A stretch of 8,064 nt of DNA from Bacteroidia bacterium (GCA_030431945.1 JAUIIF010000186.1:1-8064); one strand, 5' to 3'; positions 1 through 6,069 are shown, numbered from the stretch's first letter. Notes: a model not told the origin generated them from the letters alone. Translations and numbers: made by a program.

Positions 1-621
1 GAAGGTAATGTAGAGATCCCCCGCCGGCCCGCCACCGCCGCCGGGCCCTCCCTGTCCGCGCAGGCGCAGGGTCTGGCCGTCATCCACGCCGGCGGGGATG
101 GTTACCCGCAGTTGCTTGCCGTTGACCGTAAGGACCTGCTTGTTGTCTTCCAGGATGTCCTCCAGGTTGACGGTGAGGGTGGCTTCAATGTCCTGGCCCC
201 GCAACGAGGTCCTGCGCCCGCGCGTTCGCCCGCCACCTCCAAAGGAGCTGCCGCCCGCGCCGCCGAACATCTGCTCAAAGAAGTCAGAAAAATCTCCGGC
301 ATCGCCACCACTGGTGTAGGTGTAGGACTGGCCGCTGCCGCCGAAAGGATTGCCGCCGCTGCGGCCACCCCCGGCCCGCTCAAAAGCTTCCGCGTGCTCC
401 CAGTCTTTCCCATACTTATCGTATTGCTTGCGCTTTTCCGGGTTGGACAGTACTTCGTTGGCCTCGTTAAGCTCCTTGAAACGACGCTCAGCTTCTTTGT
501 CTCCCGGATTAACGTCAGGGTGGTATTTTCTCGCCAGTTTACGAAAAGCCTTTTTGATGGCTTTATCGTCAGCATCTTTAGGAACCCCCAGGGTTTGGTA
601 GTAGTCGATGAATTGTGCCAT
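1..621 (-). CDS. cbpA: DnaJ-family co-chaperone, CbpA type (N-terminal 207 codons, truncated by window edge)
   Basis: A J-domain co-chaperone that would stimulate DnaK ATPase and deliver unfolded clients in the cytoplasm. The minus frame is open from the ATG at 621 to base 1 without a stop. The J domain spans about residues 5-70, with the HPD motif at residues 34-36 and a KRKQYDKYG end to helix IV. A Gly/Phe/Ser-rich linker follows at about 84-135. The C-terminal substrate-binding domain then begins directly (GQDIEATLTVNLEDIL at 142-157, IPAGVDDGQTLRLRGQG at 175-191), with no CxxCxGxG zinc-finger repeats before it. That makes it a type B DnaJ, CbpA/DnaJ2-like, rather than canonical DnaJ. The missing C-terminus (roughly 90-110 residues expected) lies left of the window. 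No Shine-Dalgarno precedes the ATG; a TATTTTTA box ends two bases before it. The symbol rests on architecture, and a paralogous type B DnaJ is possible. In many bacteria a MerR-like modulator (CbpM) lies directly downstream, which here would be off the left edge. Confidence 0.9.
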   Translation of the reverse strand, partial: MAQFIDYYQTLGVPKDADDKAIKKAFRKLARKYHPDVNPGDKEAERRFKELNEANEVLSNPEKRKQYDKYGKDWEHAEAFERAGGGRSGGNPFGGSGQSYTYTSGGDAGDFSDFFEQMFGGAGGSSFGGGGRTRGRRTSLRGQDIEATLTVNLEDILEDNKQVLTVNGKQLRVTIPAGVDDGQTLRLRGQGGPGGGGGPAGDLYITF

Positions 622-675
622 AGTAAAAATATTACGCCCGGGTCCGGTAGAAAGTTTGGCGGGTAAAATAATCGG

Positions 676-790
676 AGGCCGGCGCGCCAGCCGCAACGCG
701 CAGAAAGGAGCGCGGTACCTGCTTTGTCCCTGCCGGAGGAACTTGCGCGTGGGCCGGTCCGGTGGGCCTGCCGGCAGAAAATCCGGCAAT
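676..790. repeat. GC-rich, dyad-rich intergenic block, possible dispersed repeat
   Basis: This block lies in the divergent spacer between the dnaJ-like gene and the lipoprotein and is much richer in G+C than its AT-rich flanks. It holds several short inverted repeats: the GGCGCGCC palindrome at 681-688, ACGCGCA at 696-702 against TGCGCGT at 744-750, the GGTACC palindrome at 714-719, and TGCCGG at 769-774 against CCGGCA at 783-788 with an 8-nt loop. The minus frame is open for about 60 codons, but the product is low-complexity Pro/Ala/Gly/Arg and lacks a plausible domain, so I do not call a gene. The composition and dyads resemble an extragenic palindromic repeat. A second copy is not present in this window, so the repeat status is a guess. 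Confidence 0.25.
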
Positions 791-847
791 GCTTAAATAA
801 TCTTTAAAGCTACACAAACGGCCAACGGATTACCCGCAAAATCACGA

Positions 848-862
848 CTTACCAGGCGTAAG
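848..862. promoter_or_regulatory. Small dyad upstream of the lipoprotein gene
   Basis: CTTAC at 848-852 is repeated in inverted form as GTAAG at 858-862 around a 5-nt centre, ending 15 bases before the ATG at 878. It could be a small operator or a 5'-UTR hairpin. A 5-bp dyad occurs often by chance, so support is weak. Confidence 0.15.
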
Positions 863-877
863 CAAAACAATATAAAG

Positions 878-1270
878 ATGAAAAACTTAGCCTGGCTTTT
901 ACTCTTGCCGGTCCTTTTACTCACCGCCTGTTCGGATGATGACGACAACGGTTTCACCTGTGGCAATTATCAGGTAGGCGATTCGATCATGCTGCCGGGC
1001 AACTCGGGCGAGCTGTTTATCGATGCGGTTTATCAGGACAACCGCTGCCCCTGCAATGCCCTCTGCATCGTGGCCGGAGGGGTAGGGTTCCGGTTATTGA
1101 CGGCGGCGAACGATACCCTGCTGATCGGCAAGGGAGACGGTACTGTGCCGCCGGACAGCCTTAGGTACGATGGGCATCTGCTGATCCTGCGGGAAGTAAC
1201 GAATGCTACCGTCTGCGATCCCGGAGACCTGGCCCAAAACGAATACTGTGCTGATTTTAGCGTGGAGTAG
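878..1270 (+). CDS. Small Cys-rich lipoprotein, predicted surface-exposed
   Basis: A 130-residue lipoprotein of unknown function. Residues 1-17 form a type II signal peptide (MKN, hydrophobic core, lipobox LTAC) with the lipidated Cys at residue 18. The mature N-terminus is CSDDDDN. A Ser followed by acidic residues at +2 to +5 matches the lipoprotein export signal described in Bacteroides and Flavobacterium, which sends lipoproteins to the cell surface, so surface display is predicted. The mature part carries six more Cys (28, 57, 59, 63, 113, 124), enough for three disulfides. The segment NRCPCNALCIVAGGVGF (56-71) resembles the DSRCP....CVWAG motif of a widespread family of small bacterial lipoproteins of unknown role; here the usual W is replaced by V. 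The ATG at 878 was chosen because it begins a canonical signal; no Shine-Dalgarno is visible upstream, only an A-rich leader. The stop is the first base block of a large inverted repeat. Confidence 0.85.
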   Translation: MKNLAWLLLLPVLLLTACSDDDDNGFTCGNYQVGDSIMLPGNSGELFIDAVYQDNRCPCNALCIVAGGVGFRLLTAANDTLLIGKGDGTVPPDSLRYDGHLLILREVTNATVCDPGDLAQNEYCADFSVE

Positions 1271-1354
1271 GGCGCGGACGCAGGTGCGAAGACCGGCCTG
1301 AGGAGCAGGGGAGCGCTTGCCCTCCCAACTTCCCCCGCACCAGCGGCCGCGCCC
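1270..1354. repeat. Nested inverted repeat, potential 85-nt structured element
   Basis: GGGCGCGG (1270-1277) pairs with CCGCGCCC (1347-1354). Inside it GGTGCG (1283-1288) pairs with CGCACC (1336-1341), AAG (1289-1291) with CTT (1329-1331) across a CCCC bulge, and GGGAG (1309-1313) with CTCCC (1322-1326) around an 8-nt loop. This gives about 22 pairs in collinear nested order. The first base is the last base of the lipoprotein stop codon, and the element ends 69 bases before the asparaginase start. There is no T-tract on either side, so it is not a classic intrinsic terminator. It may slow or end transcription, protect the upstream mRNA 3' end, or be a repeat element. Pairings were read by eye. 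Confidence 0.45.
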
Positions 1355-1410
1355 GGTTCTGCGTACGCCGTTTCCCCGGAGGAAAGTGCTGAATTGCCAG
1401 CTGGCTGCCC

Positions 1411-1418
1411 TACCTTAG
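1411..1418 (+). promoter_or_regulatory. Possible Bacteroidota -7 box for the asparaginase gene
   Basis: TACCTTAG matches the Bacteroidota -7 consensus TAnnTTTG at all but one fixed position and ends five bases before the ATG at 1424. No convincing -33 TTTG lies at the usual 19-21 spacing; the nearest candidate is a GTG at 1386-1388. If active, the transcript would start at or next to the ATG. Confidence 0.25.
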
Positions 1419-1423
1419 TCCCC

Positions 1424-2479
1424 ATGAGAACCATCTGTTACCTACTGCTCGTTGGCATCCTTTTCGCGTGCCAGCCCACTGAGCCCGCCACCATGGAAGC
1501 AACCACCCCCGCCCCCGCTACCGAAGCTCCCGCCTACGCCATGGTCATCCACGGCGGAGCCGGGACGATCCTGCCGGAAGACATGACGCCGGAAAAAGAA
1601 GCGGGTATCCGGGCGGCGATGAATGCGGCCCTGGACGCCGGAGAGACGGTGCTGAAAAACGGCGGCTCCGCCGCCGATGCCGTCGAAGCCACCATCTGGG
1701 TACTGGAAGACAGTCCCCACTTCAACGCCGGCAAAGGCGCCGTCTTCACCAATGCCGGAATCAACGAAATGGACGCCAGCTTCATGACCGGTCACGACCA
1801 GCAGGCGGGCGCCGTCGGCGGGGTGACCACCCTGAAGCACCCCATCAGCGCCGCCCGGTCCGTAATGGAAAAATCCGAACACGTACTCCTGACGGGCAAA
1901 GGGGCCCAGGAATTTGCCGAAATGCAGGGGCTGGAAACCGTGGATCCGCAATATTTTTACACCGACTTTCGCTGGAACGCCCTGCAGCAAGCCCTCGAAG
2001 GAGAAAGAGTAGACCAGGAAAAACTCCAGGGGCACCGCATTATTGAAGATATTGACCGTAAGTACGGAACCGTTGGCTGCGTCGCTCTCGATAAATCCGG
2101 CAACATCGCCGCAGGAACGTCTACCGGCGGAATGACCAACAAACGCTACAACCGGCTGGGAGACAGCCCGCTGATCGGTGCCGGCACCTACGCCGATAAC
2201 GCCACCTGCGGCGTCAGCTGTACGGGGTGGGGAGAGTTCTTCATTCGCTACGCCGTCGCTTACGATGTACACGCCCGCATGGCCTACGGTAAGGCCTCGC
2301 TGGCGGAGGCCGCAGATGCTGTCATTAATCAGACCCTGGTGGATAAAGGAGGAACGGGAGGCCTCATCGCCCTCGACGCCAAGGGGAATATTGCCATGCC
2401 TTTCAACACCCCGGGGATGTACCGTGGCTACCTGAAGGCTACCGGTGAGCGGGAAATCAAATTTTACTCGCCGGAGTAA
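1424..2479 (+). CDS. Isoaspartyl peptidase / type III L-asparaginase, lipoprotein form (Ntn hydrolase)
   Basis: Hydrolyses isoaspartyl dipeptides and/or L-asparagine; the family precursor cleaves itself before its catalytic Thr to give alpha and beta subunits. The 351-residue product begins with a type II signal (lipobox LFAC, lipidated Cys16) and a T/P/A/E-rich linker at 17-37, so it should be anchored in the cell envelope, unlike cytoplasmic E. coli IaaA. Family landmarks in order are HGGAG (43-47), FNAGKGAVF (100-108), NEMDASFM (114-121), the autocleavage site YGTVG with nucleophile Thr216, TSTGGMTNK (232-240), NRLGDSPLIGAG (243-254), SCTGWGE (265-271) and FNTPGMYRG (327-335). All are close to the plant-type/EcAIII asparaginase pattern and no catalytic residue is missing. 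An in-frame TTG at 1394 lies 11 bases after GGAGG, but the ATG at 1424 gives a clean lipoprotein signal and is preferred. The mature +2 residue is Gln and no acidic export signal is visible, so periplasmic rather than surface location is likelier. Glycosylasparaginase activity is a less likely alternative. Confidence 0.93.
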   Translation: MRTICYLLLVGILFACQPTEPATMEATTPAPATEAPAYAMVIHGGAGTILPEDMTPEKEAGIRAAMNAALDAGETVLKNGGSAADAVEATIWVLEDSPHFNAGKGAVFTNAGINEMDASFMTGHDQQAGAVGGVTTLKHPISAARSVMEKSEHVLLTGKGAQEFAEMQGLETVDPQYFYTDFRWNALQQALEGERVDQEKLQGHRIIEDIDRKYGTVGCVALDKSGNIAAGTSTGGMTNKRYNRLGDSPLIGAGTYADNATCGVSCTGWGEFFIRYAVAYDVHARMAYGKASLAEAADAVINQTLVDKGGTGGLIALDAKGNIAMPFNTPGMYRGYLKATGEREIKFYSPE

Positions 2480-2559
2480 CCGGCCGGGGAGAAGGCGCCC
2501 TCAGGAAGCTTTCTTTTGTCGTGGTGCTGCGGTTTTAGTGGTTTCAAGGGGGCGGCGGC

Positions 2560-2575
2560 TACCAGGGGGTACCAG
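2560..2575. repeat. Short direct repeat upstream of the protease gene
   Basis: TACCAG occurs at 2560-2565 and again at 2570-2575, separated by GGGG, a 10-base period close to one helical turn. It lies 48-63 bases before the ATG of the M43 protease, where an activator could bind. Two six-base copies in GC-rich DNA may be chance. Confidence 0.15.
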
Positions 2576-2592
2576 AAATAAGGGGAAGGACT

Positions 2593-2600
2593 TACCTTCA
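2593..2600 (+). promoter_or_regulatory. Possible -7 box for the M43 protease gene
   Basis: TACCTTCA partly matches the Bacteroidota -7 consensus TAnnTTTG (two of the six fixed positions differ) and ends 22 bases before the ATG at 2623. No TTTG is visible at the expected -33 spacing. Its resemblance to TACCTTAG before the preceding gene is the main reason to note it. Confidence 0.2.
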
Positions 2601-2622
2601 GGGCAAGAACTCTCAGACTAGT

Positions 2623-5070
2623 ATGCCCATGTTTTTTCGTTTACTTACCGGCTTGTTGCTGGTAGCGCTTCCTACTTCATTATTTACTCAGCCTAACGAC
2701 GACCTCTCCATTCGCTCCTGTTTAACCGACCAGCTGCACGAGCAAAATATGCATCAGGACCCCGCGTACGAAAAAGCGTGGCGGGCCCGCCAGCAGCGCA
2801 TGCTCGACCGGATGCAGGAGCAGCCCGGTGAAAAGCTTTTTACGGATTGCCCGGACCCCATCGTACTTCCCATCGCCGTTCACTTCCAGAATGTAATTAC
2901 CGGTTTTGACCTGTCCTGCCTCCGCCAGCTGGCCATCGATCAGGTGCAAATTCTGAATGACGATTTTCAGGGAGTTAACCTGGATATTGACAACTGGACG
3001 AACGGCAGCTCTTCCGCCTTTCCGGGCGTCAGCAACGGAGAGAGTTGCCTGCAATTCTGCCTGGCCACCCTCAATCACCCCGCGGGCTATGACCTCAATG
3101 ATGGGGACGTTGCCGTTACGGTCAACAGGACTTCCGGCAATTTTGCCGGCGACTGGGCCGGGTACGTCAACATCTACGTCCGCAATATTGGCGCTTTAGG
3201 CTTCTCCCCACTGGGCGGTGACGGGGATGGTGACGGGGTGACCGTTGACAACGCCGCCTTTGGTACCGGTGCCGGTTGCGCCGGTTTTCAGCCCAACAGC
3301 CCCTTTGATCTGGGCCGGACGGTAACCCACGAAATCGGTCATTACCTCAACCTGCCCCACATCTGGGGCGGCGGTTGTGCCAACGATGATGGGGTGGCCG
3401 ATACCCCGGACCAATCGTCCAGCTACGGTGGCTGCCCCAACGTGGGAGCCGCATCCTGTGGCTCCACCGATATGCACATGAACTACATGGATTACGTGAA
3501 CGACGCCTGCATGTACATGCTCAGCGCCGGCCAGGTGGACCGGATGGAAAATTACACCCTGGCGAACCTGCAGAACGTCCTGACCAACACCAGCGTGATC
3601 GAATGCGGAGGGGCACCAACGGCCAGTATCCAGTTCGCCACCGGAGGTGAAGTCGTCAAACTGACGGAAGGAACCAGCAACTGCGCCGAAGCGGGGTCGC
3701 GGACCCTCCAGCTTCCGCTCCTGGTCAGCAACCCTCCGGAAGAAACCGCGACCGTAAATGTTGCCGTAGCCAGTTCGGGCGTGGCTGGTCAGGATTTTGC
3801 CCTGCTGACCCCGCAGATAACGATTCCGGCCGGATCAACCGCGGAAGCCTACGTTCTGCTCACGATTTACGAAGACGCCGTTGAAGAGCCCGGTGTGGAA
3901 ATTCAGTTGTCCTTGTCGATCGCCCCGGGCGCAGCGCCGGGCAACTTACTCCTGGGGGATAACGCAAGCCAACTGCTCGTGGTCGAGGATGATGACCAAG
4001 CACCTGGATTTGACGATTTTGCCCAACAGGAAGCCAATACTTTTTCCGGCTTTGCGGAGCACGACTTCGGGCCCGGCACATCAATCTATTTCCGCGACCA
4101 AAACTCCGGCGGCCTGATGATGAAACTAACCAATACCGGCGGCTTCGATTTTGGCTGCATCCGGGTGGAGGTGGACCGGGCCGCCGGTGCGCCCCCCGGC
4201 GCTACGCCAAGCAGCGCCCCTGAGTCGGCGCTGCTTACCGACAAGACCTTCTTCATCGTTCCGGAATTCAACAGCCCCACGGGAACTTACGACGTTGAAC
4301 TCTACTACGCCGAAGAAGAAATAAATGGCTGGCTGGCGGCTACCGGAGAGCCCCTTAGTAACCTGCGGGTGGTCAAAAGTATCGGAACCATCGAATTCGC
4401 AACTACGCTCGAAGTCCTGCCGGCTACCTACTCCAATCCGCTTGGGTTTTATGCTTTTGCTACCACCGTAACTACCGGCTTCTCCGGCTTTGCCCTGGGC
4501 GGGCAGGCGCAAGTCCTCCCGGTGGAATGGCTGGGCTTTTCGGCGGCCGGAGGTGAAAAATCAGTCGGGTTGCGTTGGGAAGTCGGCGCACAAACCGGGA
4601 ACGCCGGCTTTGAAGTACTGCGGAGCACGGAACAAACCACCGGAACTTTTCGGGCACTTGGCTGGGTAGAGGGAGCCGGAACAACAACGGAACCAGCGAC
4701 CTACACCTTTACGGATGAGACCGCCATCCCCGGTACCACCTATTTCTACCAGCTGCGTCAGGTGGATGTTGATGGTGCTGAAGACTTTTCGGTGATCAGG
4801 GCCGCCAGCCTCGCGGCTACCGCCGCTAACCGGATCACCATTTCCCCCAACCCCTTCACCAGCCGCCTTTACTTTACGGCTGCAAGTAATGAAGCCGGAA
4901 CCTACCAGGTGTTACTACCGGATGGGCGGGTGCTCCGGGAGGGCAGCTTCCCCGCCGGCTTCCACCAGGAAAACATTTCGCTTGGTGACGCTCCGGCAGG
5001 TATCTACTTCCTGCGCGTCCGCCTGGGCAAGTCGATTACGCTGCGGAAGATCATGAAGTGCTGCCAGTAG
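2623..5070 (+). CDS. Secreted M43-family zinc metalloprotease with Calx-beta, FnIII-like and T9SS sorting domains
   Basis: An 815-residue extracellular endopeptidase of the pappalysin/cytophagalysin type. Domains in order: a Sec signal peptide (about 1-22); a short pro-region (about 24-75); the M43 catalytic domain (about 76-328) with zinc motif HEIGHYLNLPH (236-246: ligands His236, His240, His246 and base Glu237) and Met-turn NYMDY (287-291, Met289); a Calx-beta-like domain (about 333-457) ending LLVVEDDD; a beta-rich region of unclear identity (458-630); an FnIII-like module (about 633-725); and a type A T9SS sorting domain (about 737-812: ISPNPF, then AGIYFLRV near the end). It should cross the outer membrane by T9SS and be released or anchored after removal of the sorting domain. 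The catalytic domain is Cys-rich, as in related enzymes. An Asp/Gly run, GGDGDGDGV (198-206), resembles a DxDxDG calcium loop. The chain ends KIMKCCQ, an odd Cys pair. Met3 is an alternative start. Substrate is unknown. Confidence 0.93.
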   Translation: MPMFFRLLTGLLLVALPTSLFTQPNDDLSIRSCLTDQLHEQNMHQDPAYEKAWRARQQRMLDRMQEQPGEKLFTDCPDPIVLPIAVHFQNVITGFDLSCLRQLAIDQVQILNDDFQGVNLDIDNWTNGSSSAFPGVSNGESCLQFCLATLNHPAGYDLNDGDVAVTVNRTSGNFAGDWAGYVNIYVRNIGALGFSPLGGDGDGDGVTVDNAAFGTGAGCAGFQPNSPFDLGRTVTHEIGHYLNLPHIWGGGCANDDGVADTPDQSSSYGGCPNVGAASCGSTDMHMNYMDYVNDACMYMLSAGQVDRMENYTLANLQNVLTNTSVIECGGAPTASIQFATGGEVVKLTEGTSNCAEAGSRTLQLPLLVSNPPEETATVNVAVASSGVAGQDFALLTPQITIPAGSTAEAYVLLTIYEDAVEEPGVEIQLSLSIAPGAAPGNLLLGDNASQLLVVEDDDQAPGFDDFAQQEANTFSGFAEHDFGPGTSIYFRDQNSGGLMMKLTNTGGFDFGCIRVEVDRAAGAPPGATPSSAPESALLTDKTFFIVPEFNSPTGTYDVELYYAEEEINGWLAATGEPLSNLRVVKSIGTIEFATTLEVLPATYSNPLGFYAFATTVTTGFSGFALGGQAQVLPVEWLGFSAAGGEKSVGLRWEVGAQTGNAGFEVLRSTEQTTGTFRALGWVEGAGTTTEPATYTFTDETAIPGTTYFYQLRQVDVDGAEDFSVIRAASLAATAANRITISPNPFTSRLYFTAASNEAGTYQVLLPDGRVLREGSFPAGFHQENISLGDAPAGIYFLRVRLGKSITLRKIMKCCQ

Positions 5071-5087
5071 GGGCTCAGCGGAGAGGG

Positions 5088-5121
5088 CGCCAGGGAATGT
5101 ACGAGCCATCCTTCCTGGGCG
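5088..5121. terminator. Possible bidirectional hairpin between convergent genes
   Basis: CGCCAGG (5088-5094) can pair with CCTGGGCG (5114-5121) with one bulged base, enclosing a loop of about 19 nt. It lies in the 81-bp gap between the convergent protease and mmcQ-like stops, where a shared terminator would be expected. There is no T-tract in either direction, so intrinsic termination is doubtful. Confidence 0.2.
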
Positions 5122-5151
5122 ACCATGGCTAAACGTCTCCCCAACAGCCTG

Positions 5152-5508
5152 CTAAAGATCGAAGGCGGCTTTGACCTTTTTGGTCAGGGAACCTTTGACC
5201 AACTCATAGCTGTGGTCAATAAGTTCGTAGACCAGTTCGTCGCTCAGGGTTCCGTCTTCAATATAGACGGTATTCCAGTGCTTCTTATTCATGTGCCAGC
5301 CGGGCTTTATTTCCTCGTGGCGTTCCCGGAGTTGTACGGAGCGCTCCGGGTCACATTTCAGGTTAACCCGCAGGTCGGCCTCATCCAGCCCCGTCAGTGC
5401 AAACATCTTTCCGGCTACCTTGAAAACGAGGGTGTCCGGGCCAAAAGGAAGTTCTTCCGTTACGGCCTTTTTACGGAGGCAGTGGTTTCGTAGATCGTCT
5501 AAGTTCAT
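5152..5508 (-). CDS. MmcQ/YjbR family protein
   Basis: A 118-residue cytoplasmic protein of the MmcQ/YjbR family, a double-wing fold sometimes described as DNA-binding but without an established biochemical role. Family hallmarks are PFGP (21-24), VFKVAGKMFAL (28-38), NLKCDPE (49-55), PGWHMNKKHWNTV (69-81) and DHSYELV (98-104). Length is normal for the family and the sequence looks intact. The ATG at 5508 places MNLDDLR at the usual family N-terminus. It follows the DoxX-like gene on the same strand with an 11-base gap, so the two are probably co-transcribed. No Shine-Dalgarno is evident. The conserved H-x-N-K-x-H-W block and the FGP motif make the family call secure; the cellular function remains unknown. 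Confidence 0.9.
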   Translation of the reverse strand: MNLDDLRNHCLRKKAVTEELPFGPDTLVFKVAGKMFALTGLDEADLRVNLKCDPERSVQLRERHEEIKPGWHMNKKHWNTVYIEDGTLSDELVYELIDHSYELVKGSLTKKVKAAFDL

Positions 5509-5519
5509 CGCAGCAGTGG

Positions 5520-5867
5520 TTAAGCAAGGTCTCCCGTAGTCAACTTTGGCCAGTGCAGGGCTGCGCCGACGTAAAGGAGGACATTGAGAAGAATACCGAG
5601 CAACGGCGTTTCCCCCTGATGCAGCCAGCTAAAGGCAATAATACCACCAATGTAACTGGCCGCAAGCAGCACCCCGAGCAAACGGGTTTTGGCAAGCAGG
5701 AGCGTTACTAAGATGAGCACCTGTACTGCCGCCAGCAGGTAGGGAGCGGCTGCATTTCCGAATAATTCCACACCGTCTTCGGCGCCGGCCAATTTAAAGG
5801 TTGCCGTAATCCCCATTGCTGCCGCAATAAAGTAAATCATCCAGCGTCCGATCTTACTTCGATTCAT
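5520..5867 (-). CDS. DoxX-like four-helix inner-membrane protein
   Basis: A 115-residue integral membrane protein resembling the DoxX-like family. Four hydrophobic segments are visible at about 8-26, 41-59, 62-81 and 88-104, with short charged connections. The N-terminal pattern (...GITATFKLAGAEDGVELFGN, 19-38) matches the F..KL.G...........FG stretch of these proteins, and the third helix carries YIGGIIAF like the GAI... motif. The biochemical role of such small DoxX-like proteins is not established; some larger relatives are linked to redox stress or to quinone-linked oxidases. The frame is open further upstream to 6023, but that extension is compositionally implausible; the ATG at 5867 gives MNRSKIGRW directly before helix 1. 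The upstream 50 bases are AT-rich, without a Shine-Dalgarno. It is first in a probable two-gene unit with the MmcQ/YjbR gene. Confidence 0.8.
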   Translation of the reverse strand: MNRSKIGRWMIYFIAAAMGITATFKLAGAEDGVELFGNAAAPYLLAAVQVLILVTLLLAKTRLLGVLLAASYIGGIIAFSWLHQGETPLLGILLNVLLYVGAALHWPKLTTGDLA

Positions 5868-5925
5868 GGTATTGTTTATTTTTTTGCAATGTAATACAAA
5901 TTTTATTATTTGTGCTAACAGGTAT
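5868..5925. promoter_or_regulatory. AT-rich divergent control region with ACAAAT/ATTTGT dyad
   Basis: This stretch is strikingly AT-rich in an otherwise GC-rich window and lies directly upstream of the DoxX-like gene. It contains an inverted repeat, ACAAAT (5896-5901) and ATTTGT (5908-5913), around a 6-nt centre. On the minus strand a TTTG (5900-5897) could serve as a -33 element, and TACATTGC a little downstream vaguely resembles a -7 box, but the spacing does not fit the consensus, so no exact promoter is assigned. The rest of the spacer up to 6037 shows nothing recognisable. Confidence 0.35.
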
Positions 5926-6037
5926 TGTGCAGTGCCCGGACGAAGTTGATACGTCCACCGAAGCGAGCTGATGCTGGGCCTTACTGCCCCCCTGGTCCAG
6001 GTTCCTGTACCACTTCCGGGCAAGATTTAGCCGGATT

Positions 6038-6069
6038 ATTGGTACACTTGGTCGGGTAGGTTATCTTTT
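6038..6069 (+). promoter_or_regulatory. Bacteroidota-type promoter of the amidohydrolase gene
   Basis: ATTG at 6038-6041 is followed after 20 bases by TATCTTTT at 6062-6069. This fits the Bacteroidota housekeeping promoter (-33 TTTG, spacer near 19-21, -7 TAnnTTTG) with one mismatch in each box. The -7 box ends four bases before the ATG at 6074, so the predicted transcript would have almost no 5' leader. Confidence 0.45.

Noticed and set aside
112..666. 184-codon plus-strand frame over the dnaJ-like gene
   Set aside because: It is antisense to a clear J-domain protein with an intact HPD motif.
632..817. Minus-strand open frame of 61 codons in the dnaJ/lipoprotein spacer
   Set aside because: The product is low-complexity Pro/Ala/Gly/Arg without domain signs, overlaps the dnaJ-like promoter region, and is explained by GC-rich DNA lacking stops.
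1394..1423. TTG start with a GGAGG 11 bases upstream for the asparaginase
   Set aside because: It only adds ten residues before a canonical lipoprotein signal beginning at the ATG at 1424; Bacteroidota rarely depend on Shine-Dalgarno pairing.
1442..2272. 276-codon minus-strand frame antisense to the asparaginase
   Set aside because: Low-complexity Gly-rich translation; the plus strand encodes a complete recognised enzyme.
2471..2485. GCCGG...CCGGC hairpin at the asparaginase stop as a terminator
   Set aside because: The stem is only five pairs with no T-tract, and the sequence overlaps the coding end.
5868..6023. N-terminal extension of the DoxX-like protein
   Set aside because: The extra 52 residues are not hydrophobic or family-like and run through the AT-rich control region.
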